Shown in pieces: positions 45,788-55,527 of a stretch of 64,000 nt of DNA. The notes below the pieces were generated by a model. It saw only the letters and a program-made list of their open reading frames with translations, was not told the origin of the DNA and made no database searches. The DNA comes from Marinomonas sp. SBI8L. Its GTDB lineage: Bacteria > Pseudomonadota > Gammaproteobacteria > Pseudomonadales > Marinomonadaceae. Location of the stretch: positions 62,001 through 126,000 of the forward strand of contig NZ_JSEO01000012.1 of assembly GCF_001624705.1 (NCBI RefSeq), given 5' to 3'. Within the stretch, counting starts at the first letter, position 1; each line of letters opens with the position of its first letter. The position numbers and the translations under genes are program-made.

Positions 45788-47911
45788 TTGAAGTTTGATC
45801 GTCAACAAGTACTTGGCCAAGCCAAGGGGCTAGCAAATGGTAACTTAGGAGTGCCATTCCTGCTTTTGTCTCTTTTGGCTATGATGATATTGCCAATTCC
45901 AGCATTTCTATTGGATGTACTTTTTACCTTTAATATTGCGCTCGCCATCGTTGTATTGCTTGTTTCTATTTATTCTTTACGACCTCTAGATTTTGCTGTA
46001 TTCCCCACTGTTCTCTTAGTTGCCACCTTATTACGATTAGCGCTAAATGTTGCTTCCACTAGGGTTGTACTTTTGTATGGCCACGAAGGAGGAGATGCTG
46101 CCGGTAAGGTTATTGAGGCTTTTGGCGAAGTGGTAGTCGGTGGTAATTATGTTGTTGGTTTTGTTGTCTTCGCCATCTTAATGATAATTAACTTTGCTGT
46201 AATCACAAAGGGTGCTGGACGAATATCTGAAGTAAGTGCTCGCTTTACGCTTGACGCTATGCCTGGTAAGCAAATGGCAATCGATGCTGATTTGAATGCG
46301 GGCATGATAAACCCTGATGAAGCAAAAATACGACGAGCAGAAATTGCCTCTGAAGCTGAGTTTTATGGCTCCATGGATGGTGCGAGTAAGTTTGTTAAGG
46401 GTGATGCTGTTGCCGGTTTAATGATTTTGGGTATCAACATCATAGGTGGCTTTGCTATCGGTATGGCGCAGCATGGATTGACTTTTAACGATGCTATTAC
46501 TAAATATTCATTGCTTACAATCGGTGATGGTTTAGTTGCACAAATACCTTCTCTAATGTTGTCTACATCTGCTGCCATTATGGTTACCCGAGTAAATGAG
46601 TCAGGTGATATGGGGAGTCAGGTTGTCAGACAGATGTTCTCCAGCTCTAAAGCGCTTTATGTGGCGGCGGCTGTGATGGGGATCATGGGGATAGTGCCAG
46701 GTATGCCACACTTATCCTTCTTGTCACTTGCTGCTTTGATGGCTGGTTTAGCTTACTTCTTTGAATATAGAGAAAAACAGAAAAGCCAAGCGAAGACAAA
46801 AACACGTGCCACATCAGCTGATGGTTCAGATGCTCCTCAGACACCAGAGTCAAAAGACTTAAGCTGGGATGATGTTGCTCCTGTTGATATCTTAGGTCTA
46901 GAAGTGGGCTACCGACTTATTCCTCTTGTTGATAAGTCTCAAGGTGGTGAATTGTTAGCAAGGATTAAGGGTGTAAGGCGTAAATTATCTCAAGATTTGG
47001 GTTTTTTAGTGCCCAGTGTTCATATTAGGGATAACTTAGACCTTCTGCCTAATGCCTATAGAGTGACGCTCATGGGTGTTAGTTTAGCGGATGCCGAGGT
47101 TCATTCGGACAAAGAGCTGGCAATCGACCCTGGACAAGTATTTGGAAAATTAGATGGAATACCTGATAAAGACCCTTCTTTTGGCCTAGATGCTGTATGG
47201 ATTGATCCTAAAAAAAGAGATCAAGCACAAACTTATGGCTATACCGTTGTTGATGTAAGTACCGTTGTTGCAACACATATTAATCAGATTATGCATAAGC
47301 ATGCTCATGAGTTGATTGGTCATGATGAAGTGCAGCAACTGCTAGAGTTATTAAAACAGCATAACCCTAAGTTGGCAGAAGAATTGGTACCTAACACTGT
47401 GCCTGTAAGTGTGTTGTTGAAAATACTGCAAAATCTTTTAGTTGAAGGAGTGCCTTTACGCGATATGAGAACAATTGCAGAAGCTATTATGGGAGTTGTT
47501 CCTAAGTCTCAAGACCCTATGGTGCTTACTGCTGCAGTGAGGACCTCTTTGTCACGTTTAATCGTACAAACTCTAGCTGAAGGGGTTGATGAGATTCCTG
47601 TATTAACCTTAGACCCTGAGCTAGAAAAAATGCTGATGCAAACGGTCCAGCAAAGTCAACAAGCGGGTGTTAAGAATGAAGAGGCTTTGATCTTAGAACC
47701 TTCAATGGCTGAGCAGCTACAAACTTCATTAAGGCAGTCTTCTGAACAGCAAGAAAGTAATGGTAATACACCTATATTGATTGTATCTGCACCTATTAGG
47801 CCTATGTTGGCAAGATTTATGCGTTATGGTGGTATAAATATGGCTGTTTTGTCGTACCAAGAGGTTCCAGATCATAAGCGAATTACAGTCGTAGGCGTTA
47901 TTGGTCAGTAA
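45788..47911 (+). CDS. flhA: Flagellar export gate protein FlhA
   Basis: A 707-residue export-gate subunit. About eight helices occupy the first 330 residues. The FHIPEP-type cytoplasmic loop reads RISEVSARFTLDAMPGKQMA. The cytoplasmic domain (about 360-707) binds chaperone-substrate complexes. The start is TTG, with AGGA seven bases before it. Gaps of 51 bases before and 99 bases after set it slightly apart. Confidence 0.96.
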   Translation: MKFDRQQVLGQAKGLANGNLGVPFLLLSLLAMMILPIPAFLLDVLFTFNIALAIVVLLVSIYSLRPLDFAVFPTVLLVATLLRLALNVASTRVVLLYGHEGGDAAGKVIEAFGEVVVGGNYVVGFVVFAILMIINFAVITKGAGRISEVSARFTLDAMPGKQMAIDADLNAGMINPDEAKIRRAEIASEAEFYGSMDGASKFVKGDAVAGLMILGINIIGGFAIGMAQHGLTFNDAITKYSLLTIGDGLVAQIPSLMLSTSAAIMVTRVNESGDMGSQVVRQMFSSSKALYVAAAVMGIMGIVPGMPHLSFLSLAALMAGLAYFFEYREKQKSQAKTKTRATSADGSDAPQTPESKDLSWDDVAPVDILGLEVGYRLIPLVDKSQGGELLARIKGVRRKLSQDLGFLVPSVHIRDNLDLLPNAYRVTLMGVSLADAEVHSDKELAIDPGQVFGKLDGIPDKDPSFGLDAVWIDPKKRDQAQTYGYTVVDVSTVVATHINQIMHKHAHELIGHDEVQQLLELLKQHNPKLAEELVPNTVPVSVLLKILQNLLVEGVPLRDMRTIAEAIMGVVPKSQDPMVLTAAVRTSLSRLIVQTLAEGVDEIPVLTLDPELEKMLMQTVQQSQQAGVKNEEALILEPSMAEQLQTSLRQSSEQQESNGNTPILIVSAPIRPMLARFMRYGGINMAVLSYQEVPDHKRITVVGVIGQ

Positions 47912-48010
47912 AATTGCTGTACTTGCCCTGATATCTTTCTATATTTATCAAATTCTTTCGGGTAAGCTATGGATTTGTAAGAGAAATTAACTTTAAAGGA
48001 TAGGTCTTTA

Positions 48011-49297
48011 ATGCAGATAAGGCGGTTTCGAGCAGCAGATATGCGCCAAGCGATTCGCAAAGTACGCGACGCTGTAGGCCCTGATGCCGTAATTCTGTCT
48101 AATCAACGCCTTGCAAGCGGAGAGATCGAAATAGTTGCCGCTCTAGATTATGACGGTAGCATGCCTTCAAACTACTCAAGTCAGCCTAAACCTGAGCCTC
48201 CTCCTGTTACTGCTAAAACAGCGCCTCAACAAAGCTATCAAGAGCGAATTGAACAAGCTAAGCAGCCTGAAATTTCACAAGTAAATCATCAAGCTGATCT
48301 TGCTCAGAAAATGTCGTCGGTACCTGCTAATAAATATGTTTCCATGGTAGATGAAGATCCTGTTATCGAAGAGTCTTTATCTATTAAGCAGCAAGAGGAA
48401 AGTGCTCAATTAAAAGAGATGGAAGCTGAACTGCAAAAGGTAAAGGAGTTGCTTGAGCAGCAGCGTAAGCTGGGTGATACCAAGAAAAATGACCTTGACC
48501 CTGCACAAGCAAAAGTAAAAGAGAGATTGACCTCCCTCGGATTATCGTCAAGTATTGTCTCTGGTATTCTGGATGATGTCGAGTTACTGGGACGTGAAGA
48601 CGATTGGAATCGAGTGTTATCTCATTTGGCTGAACATATACCAGTTAAGAAACAAGGTTCTGAAATGCATGGTTGTTATGCGTTTATGGGGCCAACAGGC
48701 GTTGGTAAAACAACAACAATTGGCAAGATTGCTGCGCAACATGTTTTAAAGCATGGCTCAGACAGTGTTGTTTTAGTGACAACTGATACATATAGAATTG
48801 CAGCGCATGAACAACTTCGTACATTTGGTCGTATATTGAATGTTCCTGTTGTTGTTGTTAATGAATATTCAGATTTGAATGAAGTACTTGATAAATATTC
48901 TAACTTTTCACTCGTTTTAGTTGATACTGCAGGTATGAATCCAAGGGATAGAAACCTAGAACGTCAATTGCTTATGATGAAAAGGGCTCATTCAGATTTA
49001 AAAAAATTGCTAGTATTACCCTGTACAAGTCAAAGACAAGTATTAAAAACTGTTGTTGATGTGTATGCTCAGGTGCAATTAGATGGTTGTGTGTTAAGTA
49101 AGCTAGATGAATCTGCTTCACTAGGTGAGGCGGTTAGTGTTGTTATTGAAGAGAGGTTGCCAGTCGTCTACATCGCAGATGGGCAGCGCATTCCAGATGA
49201 TATTCAACCTGCAAGAGCACACAATATAATAAGCCGAGCAGTTTATACTGCGGAGCAATATAGTCATATATACAGCTCATTGAAATACGGTAGTTAG
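48011..49297 (+). CDS. flhF: Flagellar placement GTPase FlhF
   Basis: A 428-residue SRP-type GTPase that marks the pole for flagellar assembly. The N-terminus MQIRRFRAADMRQAIRKVRD is the conserved B-domain start. A Gln/Glu-rich middle part precedes the NG domain with G1 GPTGVGKTTTIGKIAA (from about residue 227), TTDTYRIAAHEQLRTFG and LVDTAGM. It is normally followed by flhG/fleN, which is missing here; the next gene is fliA. Confidence 0.95.
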   Translation: MQIRRFRAADMRQAIRKVRDAVGPDAVILSNQRLASGEIEIVAALDYDGSMPSNYSSQPKPEPPPVTAKTAPQQSYQERIEQAKQPEISQVNHQADLAQKMSSVPANKYVSMVDEDPVIEESLSIKQQEESAQLKEMEAELQKVKELLEQQRKLGDTKKNDLDPAQAKVKERLTSLGLSSSIVSGILDDVELLGREDDWNRVLSHLAEHIPVKKQGSEMHGCYAFMGPTGVGKTTTIGKIAAQHVLKHGSDSVVLVTTDTYRIAAHEQLRTFGRILNVPVVVVNEYSDLNEVLDKYSNFSLVLVDTAGMNPRDRNLERQLLMMKRAHSDLKKLLVLPCTSQRQVLKTVVDVYAQVQLDGCVLSKLDESASLGEAVSVVIEERLPVVYIADGQRIPDDIQPARAHNIISRAVYTAEQYSHIYSSLKYGS

Positions 49298-49397
49298 TAA
49301 CTTTATGTTATTTCAACCAGTAAGTTATAGAACAATATAGTACAGTTATTTCAAGAGTATTGGTTTAACAAATATAAGGTTACGTTCATCTTTGATT

Positions 49398-50132
49398 ATG
49401 CAGTCCAGAACAGGTCTAAATGCCTATAATCAAAAACCGGCACCATCAGTTAATCAAATTATTGATGAATACGGTTTCTTGGTTAAAAAAATTGCCTATC
49501 ATCTGCTTGCGAGGTTACCAAGCAGTGTTGAGCTGGATGATTTAATTCAAGCGGGGATGATGGGATTGATTGAGGCGTTTAAACGCTTTGAGTCAACAAA
49601 AGGTGCTAGTTTTGAAACTTATGCCGGAATCCGTATTCGTGGCTCTATCATGGATGAGGTCCGTAAAAGTGACTGGGCTCCTAGGTCAGTACGTCGAAAT
49701 GGGCGAGCAATAGCTAGTGCGATTAAAGAATTAGAAGCTAAGCTTGGTCGTGAAGCTAGTGATTTTGAAATATCTCAAGCAATGGATATTGGGCTAAATG
49801 AATATCATGAGATGTTGCAATCAAGTATGTCTACTCAGTTATTTAGTTTTGAAGAGTTGCTTGACTCTGAAGGGTTAAATATTGAGACAGATAATGAAGA
49901 GGATAGTGCGCCATACTCTTTTGTTGAAGACTTAGGTTTTCAAAAACAATTGGCGCAAGAAATAGATTCTTTACCAGAACGAGAAAAGTTAGTTCTATCC
50001 TTGTATTACAATGATGAACTTAACCTTAAAGAAATCGGTTCTGTGTTAGGTGTGAGTGAATCGCGAGTGAGTCAGATACATAGTCAAGCAGCTATGCGTC
50101 TTAAAGCTAGATTAAGTGATTGGCGAGATTAA
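49398..50132 (+). CDS. fliA: Flagellar sigma factor FliA (sigma-28)
   Basis: A 244-residue sigma factor for late flagellar and chemotaxis genes. Region 2 includes VKKIAYHLLARLPSSVELDD and ASFETYAGIRIRGSIMDEVR; region 4 includes LPEREKLVLSLYYNDELNLK and SESRVSQIHSQA. The ATG has no strong ribosome binding site. A TTG two codons earlier lies nearer an AAGG and may be used instead. It follows flhF after 100 bases with no ORF between, and cheY follows after 42. No flgM is in the window. Confidence 0.95.
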   Translation: MQSRTGLNAYNQKPAPSVNQIIDEYGFLVKKIAYHLLARLPSSVELDDLIQAGMMGLIEAFKRFESTKGASFETYAGIRIRGSIMDEVRKSDWAPRSVRRNGRAIASAIKELEAKLGREASDFEISQAMDIGLNEYHEMLQSSMSTQLFSFEELLDSEGLNIETDNEEDSAPYSFVEDLGFQKQLAQEIDSLPEREKLVLSLYYNDELNLKEIGSVLGVSESRVSQIHSQAAMRLKARLSDWRD

Positions 50133-50174
50133 ATATGAGCTTTGATAGACTACCTTTGGGTTGTGGAGGTTGCA

Positions 50175-50567
50175 TTGGATAAAAACATGAAGATCCTAAT
50201 CGTTGATGATTTCTCAACAATGAGGCGTATCATCAAAAATTTACTAAGGGATTTGGGATTTACCAATACAGTTGAAGCTGATGATGGGACAACTGCATTA
50301 CCTATATTGCAGACAGGAACCATAGATTTCTTGGTAACTGACTGGAATATGCCAGGTATGACTGGAATTGAGTTGCTTCGCTCTGTGAGGGCGGATGAAA
50401 AACTCAAAACAATTCCAGTTTTGATGGTTACTGCTGAGGCTAAGCGAGACCAAATTATTTCCGCTGCACAAGCAGGGGTTAATGGTTATGTTGTAAAACC
50501 ATTTACTGCAGTGGCGTTAAAAGAAAAAATCGAGAAGATTTTTGAACGAATTGATGCCGGAAAATAG
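50175..50567 (+). CDS. cheY: Chemotaxis response regulator CheY
   Basis: A 130-residue receiver that binds FliM when phosphorylated. The acidic pair is in [12 protein letters not shown], the phosphoacceptor Asp56 is in [10 protein letters not shown], and the Lys is in GYVVKPF. The sequence is very like pseudomonad CheY. I chose TTG at 50175 because GGAGG lies five bases before it; the ATG at 50187 would drop four residues and has the box too far away. cheZ follows after nine bases. Confidence 0.95.
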   Translation: MDKNMKILIVDDFSTMRRIIKNLLRDLGFTNTVEADDGTTALPILQTGTIDFLVTDWNMPGMTGIELLRSVRADEKLKTIPVLMVTAEAKRDQIISAAQAGVNGYVVKPFTAVALKEKIEKIFERIDAGK

Positions 50568-50576
50568 GGGCTGAGA

Positions 50577-51359
50577 ATGTCTGATAATTCTAAGTTGCGG
50601 CTTGGTGAATTTGAGACTCAGGTGAAAGATGGTGCAGTAGATTTAATTAATCGTATTGAAACTGGCGACTTCGCTGGTGCGATTAAAATTATTCAAGATC
50701 TTAGTGAAGCGCGTCATAACAACTTCTATAACGAAGTTGGCTATCTGACTCGCAGCCTTCACGATGCTATCCGAGATTTCAAAGTTGATTCTGTTGATCA
50801 AATTGTTGATCAAGTTGATGGTGCATCAAAAATTACCGATGCGACTGACCGCTTGAACTATGTCATTGATATGACCAACAGCGCTGCAAACACTACTATG
50901 GATATGGTCGATAGTAGCGTTCCAGTTGCTAGCCAACTACAAGATCAAGCAAGAGACCTAAGAAAAGATTGGGGCCGACTTATTCAGCGTGATTTAACTC
51001 CAGCTGAATTTCGTGAGCTTTACAAACGAATTGATGTATTTCTGCAAACAGCAGATGAAAGTGCAACAACTCTGCATTCAAATCTGAATGCCATTCTTTT
51101 GGAACAAGGTTATCAAGATTTAACTGGACAAGTTATTACACGCGTAACAGAACTAATTCGTGATGTTGAAGAAAAACTTGTTCACCTTGTTGCTGTTGCT
51201 GGGCGTGTTGATAGCATTTCTGGTATGGAACATGAAGACATAGAAAATGAAGTTGATGACACAAAAGGTCATGGTCCAGCCATCAATAGTGATAACAACC
51301 CTGAAGTATTGAATAGCCAAGACGAAGTTGATGACTTGCTATCCAGTCTTGGTTTCTAG
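50577..51359 (+). CDS. cheZ: CheY-P phosphatase CheZ
   Basis: A 260-residue phosphatase that removes phosphate from CheY. The catalytic segment is EQGYQDLTGQVI, with the Asp and Gln that work in CheZ. Long helices form the dimeric bundle. The C-terminal CheY-docking peptide is QDEVDDLLSSLGF. It lies between cheY and cheA with very short gaps. Confidence 0.95.
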   Translation: MSDNSKLRLGEFETQVKDGAVDLINRIETGDFAGAIKIIQDLSEARHNNFYNEVGYLTRSLHDAIRDFKVDSVDQIVDQVDGASKITDATDRLNYVIDMTNSAANTTMDMVDSSVPVASQLQDQARDLRKDWGRLIQRDLTPAEFRELYKRIDVFLQTADESATTLHSNLNAILLEQGYQDLTGQVITRVTELIRDVEEKLVHLVAVAGRVDSISGMEHEDIENEVDDTKGHGPAINSDNNPEVLNSQDEVDDLLSSLGF

Positions 51360-51370
51360 AGGAGCTGAGG

Positions 51371-53695
51371 ATGAGTTTCGAAGTTGATGAAGAGATCCTA
51401 CAGGATTTTTTAGTTGAAGCAGGTGAAATCCTTGAACAGCTATCTGAACAACTGGTTGATTTAGAACAAAACCCAAACGATATTGCCTTACTGAATGCAA
51501 TCTTTAGAGGTTTCCATACAGTTAAAGGCGGCGCCGGATTTTTACAGTTAAATGCATTGGTTAACTGTTGCCATTATGCTGAAAACGTATTTGATATTTT
51601 GCGTAACGGTCAAAGAAACGTTACCGCAGAGCTTATGGATGTCGTTTTACAAGCTCTTGATGCCGTTAATGAGATGTTTGAGGTGGTTCGTTCTGGCGGG
51701 GAGCCAGAGCCTGCTGACCCTGAAATAATTGAAGCTTTAAGTAAGTACGCTTGTCCTGCCTCTGAAGATGAAGAGGGAGAAGATGAGTCTGAAGCAGAAG
51801 TTGAAGAGACAGTAGAAGAAGTAGAGGAGGCTCAGGTTGAAGAAGTAGATTCTGCTGCTCAAGACGAGAATGTTGATATCTCAGATGATGAGTTTGAATC
51901 GCTTTTAAATGCTTTGGGTGATAATGAAAGTACCCCAGCTGCAGTACAAGCAGAGACTTCTCGGCCTGACAATGCCGCTCCGGCTAATAGCGATGATATT
52001 ACTGAGAGTGAGTTTGATGCACTTCTAGATCAACTGCACGGTGAAGGAGTGCCTGGTGCAACAAATGATGCGGCTCCAGAGCAAGCTGAACCAGCAACAG
52101 AAACTCAAGCAGCTGACACAGCTTCTGATGAAATTACTGAAGATGAGTTTGAGAAATTATTAAATCAACTTCACGGTGAAGGTGCTCCTGGACAGGATTC
52201 AGCTAAAGAAAGTGAGCAACCAGAAGCAGAAAAGGTAACAGATAAGAAAGACGATAAAGTGGCAAATGCTGCTGGTCAAGATTCTGATTTAATTACAGAA
52301 GATGAGTTTGAATCTTTATTAGATACCTTGCATGCTGAGAAGCAACAAGCTCCTCAAGCATCAACGTCTGAAAATAAATCAAAGGCAGAGGCGAAAGCTA
52401 AACCTAAAGCAGAGGCGAAAGCTAAACCCAAGCCAAAAGCAGAGGCTAAGCCCAAACCGAAAAAAGCTGAGGTTGTAGCGAAAGAACCTGCGAAATCTAA
52501 AGATGATAAGCCGAATGCGCCAGTTGTTCAGGAAACGACAGTAAGGGTAGATACAAAGCGTTTAGACGATATTATGAATATGGTGGGAGAGCTAGTTTTA
52601 GTTCGAAACCGTCTAGTTCGTCTGGGTTTACAAAGTGAAGATGAGTCAATGGGGAAAGCTGTAGCTAACCTTGATGTTGTTACTGGCGATCTTCAGAATG
52701 CTGTTATGAAAACTCGAATGCAGCCAATTAAGAAAGTATTTGGACGTTTTCCTCGAGTTGTTCGTGACTTAGCTAGAAACCTTAAGAAAGAAGTTAATTT
52801 AGAGCTTAGAGGTGAAGAAACCGATTTAGATAAAAACTTGGTTGAAGCGCTTGCAGATCCTCTTGTTCACTTAGTGAGAAACTCTGTAGACCATGGTGTT
52901 GAAGCACCAGATGTTCGTGAGGCAAATGGTAAGCCTCGTGGTGGTAAGGTAATACTGTCAGCTGAGCAAGAAGGTGATCATATACTTCTATCCATCGAAG
53001 ACGATGGTGCTGGTATGGATGCAGATAAGTTGCGTCAAAAAGCAGTTGAAAAAGGCTTAATGGATACTGATGCTGCAGAGCGCTTATCTGATGATGAAGC
53101 CTTTAATTTGATCTTTGCTCCAGGTTTTTCTACTAAGGTTGAAATTACTGATGTGTCCGGCCGCGGTGTAGGTATGGACGTAGTTAAGACGAAAATTTCG
53201 CAACTTAACGGAACATTAGACATCAAATCTGTTTTAGGTAAGGGGTCACGATTCTCTATTAAGGTGCCTTTAACCTTAGCTATTATGCCTACGCTGATGG
53301 TGATGCTAGAAGATCAAGCATTTGCATTCCCTCTAGTGAGTGTAAATGAAATCTTCCATTTGAATCTTAAAAAGACAAACATAGTGGATGGTCAACAAGT
53401 GGTGGTAATTCGTGGTAAAACACTACCTATCTTCCATTTGAAACACTGGTTAGTTAAAGGTCAAGCTGCTGATCTTAACCCTGAAGAAGCTCATGTTGTT
53501 GTTGTTCAGGTTGGGATGAATGAAGTTGGCTTTGTTGTTGATCAGTTGGTCGGTCAAGAAGAGGTTGTGATTAAGCCTCTTGGTAAAATGTTGCAAGGTA
53601 CATCCGGTATGGCTGGTGCAACTATTACCGGAGACGGACGAATTGCATTAATTTTAGATGTTCCTAGCATGCTTAAGAGTTATGCATCGCGATAG
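51371..53695 (+). CDS. cheA: Chemotaxis histidine kinase CheA
   Basis: A 774-residue array kinase. P1 has the phosphoacceptor His49 in FRGFHTVKGGAGFL. Residues 130-385 are a long acidic, then Lys/Ala/Pro-rich linker with four copies of an I-[ST]-x-x-E-F-x-x-L-L-x-x-L motif; no globular P2 domain is apparent. P3 starts at about 390. P4 has LVRNSVDHG (N-box), EDDGAGMD (G1) and GRGVGMDVV (G2). P5 runs from about 635 and couples to CheW. It is followed by cheB after 27 bases. Confidence 0.96.
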   Translation: MSFEVDEEILQDFLVEAGEILEQLSEQLVDLEQNPNDIALLNAIFRGFHTVKGGAGFLQLNALVNCCHYAENVFDILRNGQRNVTAELMDVVLQALDAVNEMFEVVRSGGEPEPADPEIIEALSKYACPASEDEEGEDESEAEVEETVEEVEEAQVEEVDSAAQDENVDISDDEFESLLNALGDNESTPAAVQAETSRPDNAAPANSDDITESEFDALLDQLHGEGVPGATNDAAPEQAEPATETQAADTASDEITEDEFEKLLNQLHGEGAPGQDSAKESEQPEAEKVTDKKDDKVANAAGQDSDLITEDEFESLLDTLHAEKQQAPQASTSENKSKAEAKAKPKAEAKAKPKPKAEAKPKPKKAEVVAKEPAKSKDDKPNAPVVQETTVRVDTKRLDDIMNMVGELVLVRNRLVRLGLQSEDESMGKAVANLDVVTGDLQNAVMKTRMQPIKKVFGRFPRVVRDLARNLKKEVNLELRGEETDLDKNLVEALADPLVHLVRNSVDHGVEAPDVREANGKPRGGKVILSAEQEGDHILLSIEDDGAGMDADKLRQKAVEKGLMDTDAAERLSDDEAFNLIFAPGFSTKVEITDVSGRGVGMDVVKTKISQLNGTLDIKSVLGKGSRFSIKVPLTLAIMPTLMVMLEDQAFAFPLVSVNEIFHLNLKKTNIVDGQQVVVIRGKTLPIFHLKHWLVKGQAADLNPEEAHVVVVQVGMNEVGFVVDQLVGQEEVVIKPLGKMLQGTSGMAGATITGDGRIALILDVPSMLKSYASR
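51875..52333 (+). repeat. Four degenerate peptide repeats within the CheA linker
   Basis: The codons for CheA residues 169-183, 209-223, 254-268 and 307-321 encode a repeated motif: DEFESLLNAL, SEFDALLDQLHGEG, DEFEKLLNQLHGEG and DEFESLLDTLHAE. The second and third copies share the longer LHGEG tail. Confidence 0.85.
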
Positions 53696-53722
53696 GTTAA
53701 TTGGATTTTTAGGAGACGCTTT

Positions 53723-54787
53723 ATGCCAGTAAATGTACTGGTGGTAGACGATTCTGGTTTTTTTCGAAGACGTCTGGTTGAAATTTTTGATGCTGATCCA
53801 CGCTTAAAGGTTATAGGTACTGCTTCTAACGGACAAGAAGCCGTTGATAAGGTGCAGTCCCTAAAACCTGATGTAGTGACTATGGACTACGAAATGCCTG
53901 TTTTAGATGGCATTGCGGCAGTTGCTAGCATTATGAAATCACGCCCAACACCTGTTTTAATGTTCTCTTCATTAACTCATGAAGGTGCTAGGGTTACACT
54001 TGATGCGCTAGAAGCTGGTGCAGTTGATTTCATGCCAAAAAACTTTGAAGATATTTCGCGTGATTCTGCAGTGGTAAAGAAAACCTTAATTGAGCGTGTT
54101 TTAGCTGTAGCACGAACTCGTTTTATGGGGCAAACAAAAATTGCTGCTCCTGCTGAGAAGAAAGCAGCTCCTGCGCCTATTGTGTTAGAGCAAGGGGTGA
54201 TTATTCCTCGTAGGCGCAAGAATGTCAGTTTAATTGCAATAGGAACATCAACAGGTGGCCCTATGGCATTGCAGACAGTGTTAACTAAATTGCCTAAAAA
54301 TTTATCTGCACCGCTTGTTTTGATTCAGCATATGCCTGCAGCTTTTACAGGTGCTTTTGCTGAGCGTTTAAATCAGATTTGTGAAATCACCGTTAAAGAA
54401 GCCAAAGACGGAGATAAACTTGAAGCTGGTGTTGCTTTGTTAGCGCCTGGTGGCAAGCAGATGATGGTTGATCCAAGAAATGGTGGATGTGTCAGAATTC
54501 TAGATGGTGATGAGCGCTTAAACTATAAGCCTTCCGTTGATGTAACTTTCGGCTCTGCATCTAAATGCTACCCAGGAAGGGTGCTTTCAGTTGTTATGAC
54601 TGGAATGGGTGTTGATGGACGAGAAGGTGCTAGGATGCTAAAAGATACGGGTTCTCGAGTTTGGTCACAAAGTGAAGAAACTTGTGTTATCTACGGTATG
54701 CCAATGGCAGTAGAAAAAGCTAATTTATCTGATGACGTAATTCATCTAGAACAAATAGGCGAGCGTATTGTTAAAGAGGTTGGTTAA
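53723..54787 (+). CDS. cheB: Chemotaxis methylesterase/response regulator CheB
   Basis: A 354-residue protein that demethylates and deamidates receptors. REC has Asp55 in VVTMDYEMPVLDG. After a Pro/Ala-rich linker the esterase domain carries the catalytic triad Ser176 (GTSTGGP), His203 (LIQHMP) and Asp298 (TGMGVDG). AGGAG precedes the ATG. The stop codon overlaps the start of motC by one base. No cheR lies nearby. Confidence 0.96.
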   Translation: MPVNVLVVDDSGFFRRRLVEIFDADPRLKVIGTASNGQEAVDKVQSLKPDVVTMDYEMPVLDGIAAVASIMKSRPTPVLMFSSLTHEGARVTLDALEAGAVDFMPKNFEDISRDSAVVKKTLIERVLAVARTRFMGQTKIAAPAEKKAAPAPIVLEQGVIIPRRRKNVSLIAIGTSTGGPMALQTVLTKLPKNLSAPLVLIQHMPAAFTGAFAERLNQICEITVKEAKDGDKLEAGVALLAPGGKQMMVDPRNGGCVRILDGDERLNYKPSVDVTFGSASKCYPGRVLSVVMTGMGVDGREGARMLKDTGSRVWSQSEETCVIYGMPMAVEKANLSDDVIHLEQIGERIVKEVG

Positions 54788-55527
54788 TGGATCTATTGAC
54801 CTTAGCCGGCCTTGTTATTGCCTTTTCTTCAGTAGTGCTATCTAACCTTCTTGGTGGAGGGGAGATGGTACTACTGATTAACCTCCCTTCAGCAATTATT
54901 GTTATTTTTGGTAGTCTTGGGGCAGCGCTTGTCCAGAGTAATATTTTAGAAGCTACTAGATCCCTATCTCTATTAAAATGGTCGTTATTCCCTCCTGTTT
55001 TTGAATTTAATAATGCTCGAGAGCTGATTTATAAATTAGCAAATCAAGCCAGACGTCAATCTGTTGTGAGTTTAGAGTCAGAATTAAATTCATTAAATGA
55101 TGGGTTTTCTGAAAGAGCGTTACAGATGGCGATCGATGGTGCTGATCCTGATAGCTTCTCTGAGCTATTGCATGATGAAGTGCTTAGGTTTAGGGATAAA
55201 AGAATGGCTAGTGTCGACTTTCTTGAGTCGATTGGTGGATATGCGCCAACATTAGGAATTATGGGGTCAGTACTTGGCCTAATTCAAGCAATGGCAAACC
55301 TAGATAGCCCTGAAGCATTAGGGCATGGTATCGCAGTTGCTTTTGTTTCCACCTTGTATGGGCAAGGTTTTGCTAACTTAATTATCTTTCCAATTACAAA
55401 AAAGCTAACAAACTATGTTGATAAAGAAGCTCTTTATTATCAGCTTATAGTTGATGGTATTTATGGTATAGCGACAGGTAAAAACCCTCACCGTCTTGAT
55501 ATTGAGTTGAGTGGTTATGAGCAATGA
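54787..55527 (+). CDS. motC: Flagellar motor stator protein MotC (MotA family)
   Basis: A 246-residue MotA-type stator subunit with four membrane helices. The two C-terminal helices contain YAPTLGIMGSVLGLIQAM and GHGIAVAFVSTLYGQGFANL, both typical of MotA/PomA. The cytoplasmic loop carries charged residues (DKRMASVDFLE). Its position between cheB and motD matches the pseudomonad motCD pair. A motAB pair is not in this window. Confidence 0.92.
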   Translation: MDLLTLAGLVIAFSSVVLSNLLGGGEMVLLINLPSAIIVIFGSLGAALVQSNILEATRSLSLLKWSLFPPVFEFNNARELIYKLANQARRQSVVSLESELNSLNDGFSERALQMAIDGADPDSFSELLHDEVLRFRDKRMASVDFLESIGGYAPTLGIMGSVLGLIQAMANLDSPEALGHGIAVAFVSTLYGQGFANLIIFPITKKLTNYVDKEALYYQLIVDGIYGIATGKNPHRLDIELSGYEQ

